Shown here one piece after another: positions 19,463-27,077 of a stretch of DNA of 61,842 nucleotides. Made by a program: the position numbers and the translations under genes. Below the pieces are notes generated by a model. The model was not told where the DNA came from. It worked only from the letters and a program-made list of their open reading frames with translations, and searched no databases. How positions within the stretch are numbered: position 1 is the first letter of the stretch; each line of letters starts with the position of its first letter. Location of the stretch: positions 1 to 61,842 of the forward strand of contig UCJA01000003.1 of NCBI GenBank assembly GCA_900472675.1, given 5' to 3'. This stretch comes from Hyphomicrobiales bacterium (lineage in GTDB: Bacteria; Pseudomonadota; Alphaproteobacteria; Rhizobiales; Rhizobiaceae).

Positions 19463-21172
19463 ATGAAGAAATTGAAGCTCCTTCTGGTAGGCACGGCGGC
19501 AGCGCTGGCCTTCGCGGGGTCGGCGGCCCATGCCCAGAAGGGTACGGATGGCGACCTGAAGATCCTGTTCTGGCAGGCAGTGTCGACCATGAACCCCTAT
19601 CTCTCGGGCGGCACCAAGGAAGTCTACGCCTCCTCCATGGTCATCGAGCCACTCGCCCGTTACGATGAAAAGGGCGAACTCGTGCCCATGCTGGTCACCG
19701 AGATCCCGACCATCGAGAACGGCGGCGTCGCAAAAGACCTTCTCAGCATGACCTGGAAGCTGAAGCCCGATCTCAAGTGGGCAGACGGCACGGCCTTTAC
19801 CGCCGACGACGCCATCTTCACCTGGCAGTATTGCAAGGCCCCGGACGGCGGCTGCGCCCAGGCCGCTTACTACGAAGGCGTCAAATCCGTCGAGGCGCCG
19901 GACCCGCACACGGTCAAGATCACCTTTACCGAACCCAAGCCCTATCCCTACAGCGCCTTCGTCGGCGCCCAGTCGCCGATCATCCAGAAGAAACAGTTCG
20001 AAAAATGCGTCGGCGCCGCGGCTCCCGGCTGCACCTCGGCCAACTTCGGCCCGATCGGGACCGGCCCCTTCATGGTCAAGGAATTCAAGCCGAACGACGT
20101 GATCACCTTCACGGCCAACCCCAATTACCGGGATCCGGCCAAGCCCGCCTTTGCAACCGTCACCCTCAAGGGCGGCGGCGACGCAGCATCGGCCGCGCGT
20201 GCGGTTCTCGAAACCGGCGAATATGACTACGCCTGGAACATGCAGGTCGAGCCGGAAGTTCTGGCCACCATGCTGAAGGCCGGCAAGGGCAAGCTGGAGA
20301 CCGCGTTCGGAACGCAGGTCGAGCGCATCAACCTCAACCACTTCAACCCGGACCCGAAGCTCGGCGACAAGCGCGCCACCAAGGAAGGCGGACCGCATCC
20401 GGCCCTGTCCGATCCGGCCGTGCGCCGCGCCCTGACGCTTGCCATCGACCGCGACATTATCGTCGAGGCCGGTTATGGCGCAGCCGGCAAGGCCACCTGC
20501 AACATCGTTCCGGCGCCGGCCAACGTCGCCTCCACCAAGAACGACAGCTGGTGCCTGAAGCAGGACATCGCAGCAGCCAACAAGCTGCTCGACGATGCCG
20601 GCTGGAAAAAGGGATCGGACGGCATCCGCGCCAAGGACGGCGCCAAGCTTTCCTTCCTCTACCAGACCTCGACCAACTCCGTTCGCCAGGCCACCCAGGA
20701 ACTGGTCAAGGACATGTGGTCGCAGATCGGCGTCGCAACGGAACTGCGCAACATCAGCGCCTCGGTCTACTTCGGCGGTGACCCGGCAAGCCCCGACACC
20801 TTCCAGAAGTTCTATGCCGACATCGAAATGCTGACCAACAACTTCGACGGCACCGACCCGGAGAAGTATCTGGCCGGCTGGCTCTGCGACAAGATCCCCA
20901 CCCCGGCCAACGGCTGGCAGGGCGAAAACGAAACCCGCTACTGCAACCCGGCCTATGACAAGAAGGTCGCCGAACTTTCCAAGACGGCGGACCCTGCCAA
21001 GCGTGAAACGCTCTCCAAGGAGCTGAACGACATGCTGACCGAAGAAGGCGCGCTCATCCCGCTCGTCCACCGCGGCAGCGTTTCCTCCCATTCGCTGGCG
21101 CTCGAAGGCGTGCGCATGAATGGCTGGGACAGCGAACTGTGGAACGTCGCGGACTGGTCGCGCAAGAAGTAA
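19463..21172 (+). CDS. Peptide ABC transporter substrate-binding protein
   Basis: A periplasmic family 5 binding protein (DppA/OppA-like), 569 residues. The signal peptide ends near AHA|Q at residue 24. The family motif LKPDLKWADGTAFTADDAIFTW is present, and the C-terminal lobe (EALIPLVHRGSVSSHS) is complete. A ribosome site AAAGGGGAATAGCAGC precedes the ATG. It is first gene of the + strand operon. The ligand could be a di- or oligopeptide or an N-acyl amino acid, given the neighbouring M20 hydrolase. Confidence 0.92.
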   Translation: MKKLKLLLVGTAAALAFAGSAAHAQKGTDGDLKILFWQAVSTMNPYLSGGTKEVYASSMVIEPLARYDEKGELVPMLVTEIPTIENGGVAKDLLSMTWKLKPDLKWADGTAFTADDAIFTWQYCKAPDGGCAQAAYYEGVKSVEAPDPHTVKITFTEPKPYPYSAFVGAQSPIIQKKQFEKCVGAAAPGCTSANFGPIGTGPFMVKEFKPNDVITFTANPNYRDPAKPAFATVTLKGGGDAASAARAVLETGEYDYAWNMQVEPEVLATMLKAGKGKLETAFGTQVERINLNHFNPDPKLGDKRATKEGGPHPALSDPAVRRALTLAIDRDIIVEAGYGAAGKATCNIVPAPANVASTKNDSWCLKQDIAAANKLLDDAGWKKGSDGIRAKDGAKLSFLYQTSTNSVRQATQELVKDMWSQIGVATELRNISASVYFGGDPASPDTFQKFYADIEMLTNNFDGTDPEKYLAGWLCDKIPTPANGWQGENETRYCNPAYDKKVAELSKTADPAKRETLSKELNDMLTEEGALIPLVHRGSVSSHSLALEGVRMNGWDSELWNVADWSRKK

Positions 21173-21179
21173 GGACGAT

Positions 21180-21209
21180 CGCCGGGCCTGCCTTGTGCAG
21201 CGCCCGGCG
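21180..21209 (+). other. Stem-loop between binding-protein and permease genes
   Basis: CGCCGGGC and GCCCGGCG arms, extended by an inner CTGC/GCAG stem with one bulged C, form a strong hairpin 8 bases after the binding-protein stop codon. No T tract follows, so it probably stabilises the upstream mRNA or attenuates downstream transcription. Confidence 0.6.
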
Positions 21210-21248
21210 CCCGCCTCATTCCTCTCCGCGCAGCCTGGAGACTAATTG

Positions 21249-22259
21249 ATGTTTACTTATACCCTGCGGCGATTGCTGTTTGCGATCCCGACTCTTCTGA
21301 TCATCAGCTTCGTGATCTTCGCGCTGCTCGATCTCGCTCCGAACGACCCGACCGGCGACCTGCCGCTGACCATTCCGCCGGAAGTCCGCGAACAGATCCG
21401 CGCCTCGCTCGGCCTCGACCAGCCCTTCTTCCTCCGCTACCTCTACTGGCTGCAGCAGTTCTTCATCAACGAGCCGCTCAACATCCTGGAACGCTTGACC
21501 GGCTGGCAGTTTGGCGATGGCACGCGCATGCGGGTGCTGTCCTGGGCGACCCGCAGCCCGGTCGTCGATCTCATCGTCCAGCGCCTGCCGCAGACGCTCT
21601 GGGTGGTCGGCCTCGCCTATCTCTTCGGCATCTTGATCGCCATCCCGATCGGCGTCATCTCCGCCTACCGGCAGTATTCGATCTTTGACCAGATCGGCAC
21701 CTTCATCTCCATGGTCGGCTACTCGGTGCCCACCTTCTTCACCGGCGTGCTGCTCATCGTCATCTTCTCCTCCTGGCTGCAGTGGTTTCCCTCCGTCTAC
21801 GACACCAATCTGCAGGTCACGGATATGTCGAGCTTCTTTGCCCAGATGCGCCAGATGGTCCTGCCCGTCTCGGTGCTGTCGCTCTACAATGCCTCGCAGA
21901 TCGCCCGCTTCGTGCGCGCCTCCATGCTGGATAACCTGCACCAGGATTACGTGCGCACCGCCCGCGCCAAGGGCGTGAAGGAAAAATCCGTTCTGCTCGT
22001 GCATGTTCTGCGCAACAGCCTCATCCCGGTGGTCACCGTGATTGCGCTCGGCGTGCCCACCATCTTTTCCGGCGCCATCATCACGGAGCAGATCTTCCGT
22101 GTGAATGGCCTGGGACAATTGCTGATCGTCGCCATCCAGGGCGCCGACATCCCGCTGGTGCAGACGCTCACTTTCATTTTTGCGGTGCTGATCGTCCTCT
22201 TCAACCTCATCGCCGATGTGCTGTACGGCATTCTTGACCCGAGGATCCGGTATGACTGA
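21249..22259 (+). CDS. Peptide ABC transporter permease (DppB type)
   Basis: A 336-residue six-helix permease. The N-terminus MFTYTLRRLLFAIPTLLIISFVIF and the EAA-like loop (DYVRTARAKGVKEKSVLLVHVLRN) are diagnostic of the DppB/OppB family. I chose the ATG at 21249, with GGAG about 10 bases upstream. The stop overlaps the next start by 8 bases. Confidence 0.94.
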   Translation: MFTYTLRRLLFAIPTLLIISFVIFALLDLAPNDPTGDLPLTIPPEVREQIRASLGLDQPFFLRYLYWLQQFFINEPLNILERLTGWQFGDGTRMRVLSWATRSPVVDLIVQRLPQTLWVVGLAYLFGILIAIPIGVISAYRQYSIFDQIGTFISMVGYSVPTFFTGVLLIVIFSSWLQWFPSVYDTNLQVTDMSSFFAQMRQMVLPVSVLSLYNASQIARFVRASMLDNLHQDYVRTARAKGVKEKSVLLVHVLRNSLIPVVTVIALGVPTIFSGAIITEQIFRVNGLGQLLIVAIQGADIPLVQTLTFIFAVLIVLFNLIADVLYGILDPRIRYD

Positions 22260-23178
22260 CGCGACCATCACCTCCGCACCGCCAGCCAAGGCTGCAAGCC
22301 CGGTCCGCTCGGCGCTCACCGATATCTGGCACCAGTTCCGGGCCCACAGGGGCGGCGTCGCAGGCCTCGCCGTCTTCGTCTTCATCGTGGCTGCGGTCTA
22401 CATCGGGCCCTATATCCACCGCGTCGCACCCAATGCCATCAACATCCGCGACAAGAACCAGTGGCCATCGCTCGCCCACCCCTTCGGCACCGACAACCTC
22501 GGCAAGGACATGCTGGCGCAGGGTCTTGCCGGCGGGAAGACATCGCTCGCCGTAGGCTTCACCGCCATGCTGCTCGCGCTGTTTCTCGGCACGCTGGTCG
22601 GCGTGCTCTCCGGCTATTTCCGCCGCCTGGATGGCGTGCTGATGCGGCTGACCGACCTCTTCCTGGCTCTGCCGCTGCTGCCGCTGCTGCTGGTCATCCT
22701 TCTGCTGTTTCGCGATACCCTGCGGGCAGCCTTCGGGCCGGAAACCGGCATCTTCCTGCTGATCGTCTTCGTGATCGGCGTAACCAGCTGGATGCACACC
22801 GCCCGCATCGTGCGCGGCGATGTGCTGGCAGTCAAAAGCCAGGAATTCATCCTGGCGGCGAAATCGAGCGGCATGCGCGAATACCGCATCATCTGGCGCC
22901 ACATCCTGCCCAACGTCCTCTCCTCGATCATGGTCTCAGCGACGCTTGGCATCGCCTCGGCCATCATCACCGAATCGGCGCTGAGCTTCCTCGGTCTCGG
23001 CTTCCCCTCGGACTTTCCGACCTGGGGGCGTCTGCTGTTCGATGGCGCAAACTTCCTGCAGATCACTCCGTCCCGCGTCCTCTGGCCAGGCCTCTGCATT
23101 TCGCTCACCGTGCTCAGCGTCAACTATGTGGGCGACGCCATCCGCGATGCACTGGATCCTCGCACCCTGAAACGATGA
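22252..23178 (+). CDS. Peptide ABC transporter permease (DppC type)
   Basis: A 308-residue permease with an extended N-terminus before the first helix, HPFGTDNLGKDM after it (the DppC family periplasmic signature) and the coupling loop KSSGMREYRIIWRHILPN. It is coupled to the DppB-type gene by an 8-base overlap. No ATPase follows on this strand; the fused ATPase at 16.1-17.9 kb is the evident partner. Confidence 0.94.
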   Translation: MTDATITSAPPAKAASPVRSALTDIWHQFRAHRGGVAGLAVFVFIVAAVYIGPYIHRVAPNAINIRDKNQWPSLAHPFGTDNLGKDMLAQGLAGGKTSLAVGFTAMLLALFLGTLVGVLSGYFRRLDGVLMRLTDLFLALPLLPLLLVILLLFRDTLRAAFGPETGIFLLIVFVIGVTSWMHTARIVRGDVLAVKSQEFILAAKSSGMREYRIIWRHILPNVLSSIMVSATLGIASAIITESALSFLGLGFPSDFPTWGRLLFDGANFLQITPSRVLWPGLCISLTVLSVNYVGDAIRDALDPRTLKR

Positions 23179-23185
23179 CACCGGA

Positions 23186-23213
23186 CCAGCCCCGGCAGAC
23201 CGCCGGCGGCTGG
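23186..23213 (+). other. Stem-loop at the end of the peptide ABC operon
   Basis: CCAGCC-CCGGC and GCCGG-C-GGCTGG arms form an 11-bp stem with a 5-base loop, 8 bases after the dppC-type stop. No T run follows, so it may be a 3'-end stabilising hairpin or a Rho-assisted terminator. Confidence 0.5.
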
Positions 23214-23271
23214 CCTCTCCCACCCTTGGTTTCCCCAAAGCAAAAAACTATAAATTTTCTTGGAAACCTGC

Positions 23272-23296
23272 GGAACCAAAGTATCGGGAGGTCGTT
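23272..23296 (+). promoter_or_regulatory. EcfG-type stress promoter
   Basis: GGAAC at 23272-23276, a 16-base spacer and CGTT at 23293-23296 match exactly the consensus of the alphaproteobacterial general stress sigma factor EcfG/RpoE2. Transcription would start near 23303 and run into a short ORF with a strong hairpin. The sigma factor itself is encoded 3 kb away. Confidence 0.7.
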
Positions 23297-23437
23297 ATGA
23301 TGATGTCTGAAGGCGACCCCCCGTCCCCCGCCCTACAAAGCCTTCAGACATACTCTTCAATCCCCCTCGAAGAGACATACTGGCTCGGTTCCCCATGGGA
23401 GCCGAGCCAGCTTGGTTTTGGGGCTTTCGTTGCTTGA
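23297..23437 (+). CDS. Candidate EcfG-dependent short ORF (46 codons) or small RNA
   Basis: Three consecutive ATG codons (23297-23305) begin a 46-residue frame (MMMSEGDPPSPALQ...GFGAFVA). GGGAGG lies just upstream, but inside the promoter spacer, so translation from the EcfG start site would be leaderless or nearly so. The frame contains a 14-bp hairpin at 23380-23410 followed by CTTGGTTTT, which could instead end a 110-125-base noncoding RNA. I do not recognise the peptide. The gene lies between the dppC-type gene and the kinase, convergent with the kinase. Confidence 0.4.
   Translation: MMMSEGDPPSPALQSLQTYSSIPLEETYWLGSPWEPSQLGFGAFVA
23380..23410 (+). terminator. 14-bp hairpin, possible sRNA terminator
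   Basis: CTGGCTCGGTTCCC pairs with GGGAGCCGAGCCAG (one G-T wobble) around a CAT loop, and CTTGGTTTT follows on the + strand. The T tract is interrupted, so termination may be partial. It sits about 80 bases after the predicted EcfG transcription start. Confidence 0.5.
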
Positions 23438-23536
23438 GCATGCCAAAGACGCCACACCTCCCCGATCTTGCGAGCACGGGTATGCATCGACGCGTTTCTT
23501 GGATGATCGACAGGATACTGTTTTGAGGTTTGGCGC

Positions 23537-24538
23537 TTAGTCACTGCCGCTTTCGAGCGGGAAGACCAGGCGGTAGCTGATCCGGCCGCTGGAAATCTCA
23601 TAGCGCGCCTTGCCGTTGACCGACGCCGGAACGACCCGTTCAAGCACCGTGCTTCCGAAATGCGCCTTGAGCGCATCCTCGCCCTCGGCGGTCTTTTCGG
23701 TGTCCAGCACCTCGTCCCAGACCAGCTCCAGCGAATCATGTCCGTCGACCGGAAGCCGCAGACAGGTCACCTCGATCACCTTGCCGCTGCGCAGCACGGA
23801 GCCGTGGCTCACCGCATTGACGATCAGCTCATGCAGCGCAAGCCCGAGATGCAGCGAGGCATTCGGCGTCAGTAACACGTTGTCGCCGGACACATGCACC
23901 AGATGGGTATTCTCCGGCAGGTATTTGTCCGTCTGCTGCTGCACCAGTTCGTAGAAATATGCGCCGCGCCAGCTGGAGTCGGTAATCAGGTCCTGGCTCT
24001 GCGACAGCGAATACAGCCGTCCGCGGAACTTGTGCAGGAACAGCTCAAGCGAGCCGGAATAGCGTGCGGTCTGCAGGGCAATGCTTTGGATGATCGCCAG
24101 AAGGTTCTTCGACCGGTGGCTCACCTCACGCAGCAGTGCCCGTAACAGGCGTTCGCGGTGGCGCTCTTCGGATCGATCGATGATGGTGGTGACGAGGTGC
24201 AGCTCACCCTCCTGGAATTCCACCGACTGCACCCGGAACTCGTAGACTTCGTCGGATCCGACGGTGACTTCCAGATGCGCCTTGCGGCCGGATGTCGTCA
24301 TTTCCCGCTTGAGAGCGGTGAGCTTGGTGGCGACCTCTGCTCCAAAAAGGGTAATGTCGCTCGGCGCCGAGAGAAGCTCGACGGACCATACGTCTGGAAG
24401 ATTGGTGACAAGCAGATAATTCTGCCGCGCGTCCTGGATGGTAATGCTGGCGCCCAGATCGATGAGCGCGGGCATCAGGAACTCCCGCAGTTTGTCATCA
24501 CTCTGACCAGCGAGCTGCCATGTCAGCGGATGCACCAA
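23537..24538 (-). CDS. HWE/HisKA_2-family sensor histidine kinase
   Basis: A soluble kinase of 333 residues. A PAS-like N-terminal segment (about 25-120) precedes the dimerisation helix EVSHRSKNLL with phosphoacceptor His141, then an ATPase domain with N-box LALHELIVNAVSHG and the WDE triad (ELVWDEV) that marks HWE kinases. No transmembrane segment is visible, so it senses a cytoplasmic cue. Next to phyR it is the likely PhyR-controlling kinase (PhyK/LovK role). TTG at 24538 is the likely start (GGAGAG upstream); an ATG at residue 22 is the alternative. Confidence 0.88.
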   Translation of the reverse strand: MVHPLTWQLAGQSDDKLREFLMPALIDLGASITIQDARQNYLLVTNLPDVWSVELLSAPSDITLFGAEVATKLTALKREMTTSGRKAHLEVTVGSDEVYEFRVQSVEFQEGELHLVTTIIDRSEERHRERLLRALLREVSHRSKNLLAIIQSIALQTARYSGSLELFLHKFRGRLYSLSQSQDLITDSSWRGAYFYELVQQQTDKYLPENTHLVHVSGDNVLLTPNASLHLGLALHELIVNAVSHGSVLRSGKVIEVTCLRLPVDGHDSLELVWDEVLDTEKTAEGEDALKAHFGSTVLERVVPASVNGKARYEISSGRISYRLVFPLESGSD

Positions 24539-24786
24539 TTCATCTCTCCATCTGCGGGCTTCCGGGAAACCGAGCCATCCTGGGAGAGGTCCCGGAGGTC
24601 TGGTTTGACGGTGTTATAAGGGGTCGAGGATGGCTGAACAAGCCAAACTGGCTTGATAAAAGTCAATCTTTGGCACGTGCGGGTGGACGGGTGTAGAACA
24701 ACGGAGCGCCGCTCCCCGCCACATCGCAGCGGGAGAGCAGGCCGCAAAGGCGGCGAAAAGCGGGACGACGAAACTTCAGAAATCAT
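24523..24786 (-). CDS. Candidate leader ORF upstream of the HWE kinase
   Basis: An 87-residue frame starting with ATG 7 bases after a GGAGG ribosome site and about 20 bases downstream of the predicted EcfG transcription start. It ends 16 bases inside the kinase gene, so ribosomes leaving it would reach the kinase start (translational coupling). The product (MISEVSSSRFSPPLRPALPL...) has no recognisable domain and is rich in Pro, Ser and Arg. It may be a regulatory leader rather than a stable protein. Confidence 0.35.
   Translation of the reverse strand: MISEVSSSRFSPPLRPALPLRCGGERRSVVLHPSTRTCQRLTFIKPVWLVQPSSTPYNTVKPDLRDLSQDGSVSRKPADGEMNWCIR
24613..24641 (-). promoter_or_regulatory. Candidate sigma-70 promoter for the HWE kinase
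   Basis: On the minus strand TTGTTC (24636-24641), a 17-base spacer and TATAAC (24613-24618) lie about 75 bases before the kinase start. Together with the EcfG site at 24814 this suggests basal plus stress-induced transcription. Confidence 0.4.
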
Positions 24787-24813
24787 ACCGTGCCTCCGTT
24801 CCGATGGCGTCAG

Positions 24814-24839
24814 AACGGCATCGACACGGCATTGGTTCC
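24814..24839 (-). promoter_or_regulatory. EcfG-type stress promoter upstream of the kinase
   Basis: On the minus strand GGAAC (24835-24839), a 17-base spacer and CGTT (24814-24817) match the EcfG consensus exactly. The site is between the phyR stop codon and the kinase, facing the kinase and its leader ORF. Confidence 0.65.
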
Positions 24840-24868
24840 TGTCCGTCGTCGCAGGGCCGGACGCTTTT

Positions 24869-25663
24869 TTACGCCGCGGCCTTTACGGCTTCGTTGAAGA
24901 ACAGCGCCTGGCTGATCAGAGCCTTGACCATGTCCGGGTTGAACGGCTTGGTGACCAGGAAGGCTGGCTCCGGACGCTCGCCGGTCAGCAGTCGTTCCGG
25001 GAACGCCGTGATGAAGATCACCGGCACGCTGGAGGTCTTGAGGATCTCGTTGACGGCGTCGATCCCCGAGCTGCCATCGGCGAGCTGGATGTCGGCAAGC
25101 ACCATCTTCGGGCTGGACGCCTGGAACAGGGCGACCGCTTCCTTGTGGGTGCGGGCAATTCCGGTCACCCGGTGACCGAGGTCCTGAACCATCTGCTCGA
25201 TGTCGAGCGCGATGAGCGGCTCGTCTTCGATGATCATGATGTCGGTCGCGACCTGGCGGGAGATCTCACGCGACGCTTCGTCCAGCAGGCGGTTCACTTC
25301 GGAAATGCCGACGTTCAGCACTTCGGCGGCTTCCTCGATGGTAAAGCCCTCGACGGAGACGAGAAGGAAGGCGTGACGGGCCTGCGACGGAAGGCTGGAG
25401 AGATTGGCGGCTGCGCGCTGTTCCCAGGCGAAGGGAGATTCGATCGGGCGGATCTCGATCGCCGTGGAACCAAAGATTGCGACAAAAAGTTTGTAAAGCG
25501 AAACGCGGTCTTTGGACGATTCCGGGAAAATCGAAACGTCGGCGATCAGAGCTTCCAGAACCGCCGCCACATATGCGTCACCAGACGTCTGCGATCCCGT
25601 GACGGCACGGGCATAGCGGCGCAGGTATGGAAGGTGAGACGCAACGCGTGTGGTAAGTGACAT
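24869..25663 (-). CDS. phyR: PhyR general stress response regulator (anti-anti-sigma factor)
   Basis: A 264-residue response regulator whose N-terminal half (1-135) mimics an ECF sigma factor and whose C-terminal half is a receiver. Phosphoacceptor Asp191 (VLADIQLADG), the acidic pocket IIEDEP (145-149) and Lys239 (TKPF) are all present. When phosphorylated the sigma-like part binds NepR and releases EcfG. AGGGGAG lies 9 bases before the ATG at 25663, and an exact EcfG promoter lies upstream, giving positive feedback. It is divergent from nepR-ecfG. Confidence 0.96.
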   Translation of the reverse strand: MSLTTRVASHLPYLRRYARAVTGSQTSGDAYVAAVLEALIADVSIFPESSKDRVSLYKLFVAIFGSTAIEIRPIESPFAWEQRAAANLSSLPSQARHAFLLVSVEGFTIEEAAEVLNVGISEVNRLLDEASREISRQVATDIMIIEDEPLIALDIEQMVQDLGHRVTGIARTHKEAVALFQASSPKMVLADIQLADGSSGIDAVNEILKTSSVPVIFITAFPERLLTGERPEPAFLVTKPFNPDMVKALISQALFFNEAVKAAA

Positions 25664-25707
25664 ACAAAAAATCTCCCCTGGCCCGGTCGGGCAATTGACG
25701 TACTATC

Positions 25708-25732
25708 AACGTGGGCATGAAAAAAAAGTTCC
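25708..25732 (-). promoter_or_regulatory. EcfG promoter of phyR
   Basis: On the minus strand GGAAC (25728-25732), a 16-base spacer and CGTT (25708-25711) match the EcfG consensus exactly. The predicted start near 25701 gives a 38-base leader to phyR. Confidence 0.85.
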
Positions 25733-25740
25733 GCAAGAGG

Positions 25741-25765
25741 GGAACTTTTTTTCCTCCCAAACATT
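25741..25765 (+). promoter_or_regulatory. EcfG promoter of nepR-ecfG
   Basis: On the + strand GGAAC (25741-25745), a 16-base spacer and CATT (25762-25765) give one mismatch to the EcfG consensus. Its -35 element lies only 8 bases from that of the divergent phyR promoter, so the two polymerases would compete for the same space. Confidence 0.75.
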
Positions 25766-25800
25766 TCCCGCCCACGATATCGCAACAGGCTGCCCGCGTG

Positions 25801-26013
25801 ATGAGTGAAGACCTCAGAAACAAAGATGATATGAACATAGCTCAAGCTCAAGAAGTCAGGCCTGGTTCGGCGTCTCCCAACGCTTCGATCTCGCGAAAGC
25901 TACGCGATTTCTACGATGCAGTGCAGGAAGAAGGCATTCCGGATCGTTTTCTGGACCTCCTGGAGAGGCTTGATCAGGCAGAAAAGAATGCCCAGTCGGT
26001 GCAAGCAAAATGA
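25801..26013 (+). CDS. nepR: NepR anti-sigma factor
   Basis: A 70-residue NepR protein that sequesters EcfG until phosphorylated PhyR displaces it. The conserved two-helix core (ISRKLRDFYDAVQEEGIPDR then FLDLLERLDQAE) occupies residues 34-65. The start is not fixed by a ribosome site: ATG 25801 gives the usual length, while ATG 25831 would remove ten less conserved residues. The stop codon overlaps the ecfG start (ATGA). Confidence 0.93.
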   Translation: MSEDLRNKDDMNIAQAQEVRPGSASPNASISRKLRDFYDAVQEEGIPDRFLDLLERLDQAEKNAQSVQAK

Positions 26014-26576
26014 GCAAGGATGTCGAGACCGACGACCGCGCGTTTAAGCGCGACCTGCTTTCATCTCTGCCCAATCTCCGCGCCTTCGCTGTCTCCCTGA
26101 CCGGGCGTCACGACAAGGCCGACGATCTGGTGCAGGACACTATTATGAAGGCCTGGGCCAACCAGACCAGCTTTACGGCAGGCACCAACATGCGCGCCTG
26201 GCTCTTCACCATTCTGCGCAACGAATTCTACAGCCAGATGCGCAAGCGTGGCCGCGAAGTGCAGGATACGGATGGCCTCTTCAGCGAGCGCTTTTCCGTT
26301 CACCCGGAACAGTATGGCCGTCTCGACCTGCAGGATTTCCGCAAGGCGCTGGACAAGTTGCCCGACGATCAGCGCGAAGCGATCGTTCTGGTGGGTGCGG
26401 CAGGCTTTGCCTATGAGGAAGCGGCGGAAATCTGCGGGTGTGCCGTCGGCACCATCAAGAGCCGTGTCAGCCGCGCCCGCACCAGGCTCCAGGAGCTTCT
26501 GGGCGTCTCTGGCGAAAGCGATTACGGCCCCGATGCCGGCGACGCTGCAATCACCGCCCGCGCCTTCGGTAGCTGA
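26010..26576 (+). CDS. ecfG: General stress ECF sigma factor EcfG
   Basis: A 188-residue ECF15-type sigma factor. Region 2 (DDLVQDTIMKAW, with TNMRAWLFTILRNEF) binds the -10 element and region 4 (YEEAAEICGCAVGTIKSRVSRAR) the GGAAC element. It is coupled to nepR by a 4-base overlap. The six-gene neighbourhood phyR/nepR/ecfG/kinase is the classic alphaproteobacterial stress locus (RpoE2 in Sinorhizobium). Confidence 0.96.
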   Translation: MSKDVETDDRAFKRDLLSSLPNLRAFAVSLTGRHDKADDLVQDTIMKAWANQTSFTAGTNMRAWLFTILRNEFYSQMRKRGREVQDTDGLFSERFSVHPEQYGRLDLQDFRKALDKLPDDQREAIVLVGAAGFAYEEAAEICGCAVGTIKSRVSRARTRLQELLGVSGESDYGPDAGDAAITARAFGS

Positions 26577-26589
26577 ATAGCCTAACTCT

Positions 26590-26949
26590 CTACGACTGAA
26601 AGGACGCCGCGCGAAAGCCTGCGGCGTCCTTGACCGCTTGCAGAACCCTGTCGTCTTCGAACGGCTTTGGAACGACAGGCGCGCCTGCCCAATCAGCGAC
26701 ACCCTCAAAATCATTCGCGCGGAAGCTGAACAGCACCACGCTGGCACCCGATTCCAGAATCATGGAACGGCACTCGTCACCCGCAGCAATGGTCACGTCG
26801 ATCATCACGAGATCGAAACGCTCTTCCCGGAACATGGATGTGAGCTGCCACGCCATGGCGATATGCGTCTGGTCGTAGCCGGCGTCCTGCAGGATCCTTT
26901 CCGCCTCCATCGCCACGAGATATTCTTGATCGACAATGAGAATGCGCAA
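26590..26949 (-). CDS. Single-domain response regulator
   Basis: A 119-residue receiver domain without an output domain. The acidic residues (LIVDQEYLV), phosphoacceptor in LVMIDVTIAA and Lys in VPKPF are present. TTG at 26949 is the likely start because AAGGA lies 7 bases before it and the protein then begins at the first receiver beta strand. It is convergent with ecfG; a stand-alone receiver here could act as a phosphate sink or in relay with the HWE kinase, as described for other alphaproteobacterial stress pathways. That role is inferred. Confidence 0.8.
   Translation of the reverse strand: MRILIVDQEYLVAMEAERILQDAGYDQTHIAMAWQLTSMFREERFDLVMIDVTIAAGDECRSMILESGASVVLFSFRANDFEGVADWAGAPVVPKPFEDDRVLQAVKDAAGFRAASFQS
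26601..26630. terminator. Hairpin between ecfG and the convergent receiver gene
   Basis: Perfect 10-bp arms AGGACGCCGC / GCGGCGTCCT enclose a 10-base loop, 24 bases after the ecfG stop. It lies inside the 3' coding end of the convergent gene and has no T tract, so termination by it is uncertain. Confidence 0.4.
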
Positions 26950-27077
26950 AGCAGATCCTTCATGTTCCTGTGGTCCGCCGTAGACCACCGAAACCAGAAC
27001 TGGTCATTTAAAAAAGACACAGACGACGACGATATCAGCCGCTATGGTCCTGCCATCATCATCTTCATCTGAATCTC

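Noticed and set aside
19358..21091. A 577-codon open frame on the - strand
   Set aside because: Antisense to the family 5 binding-protein gene with no motif of its own.
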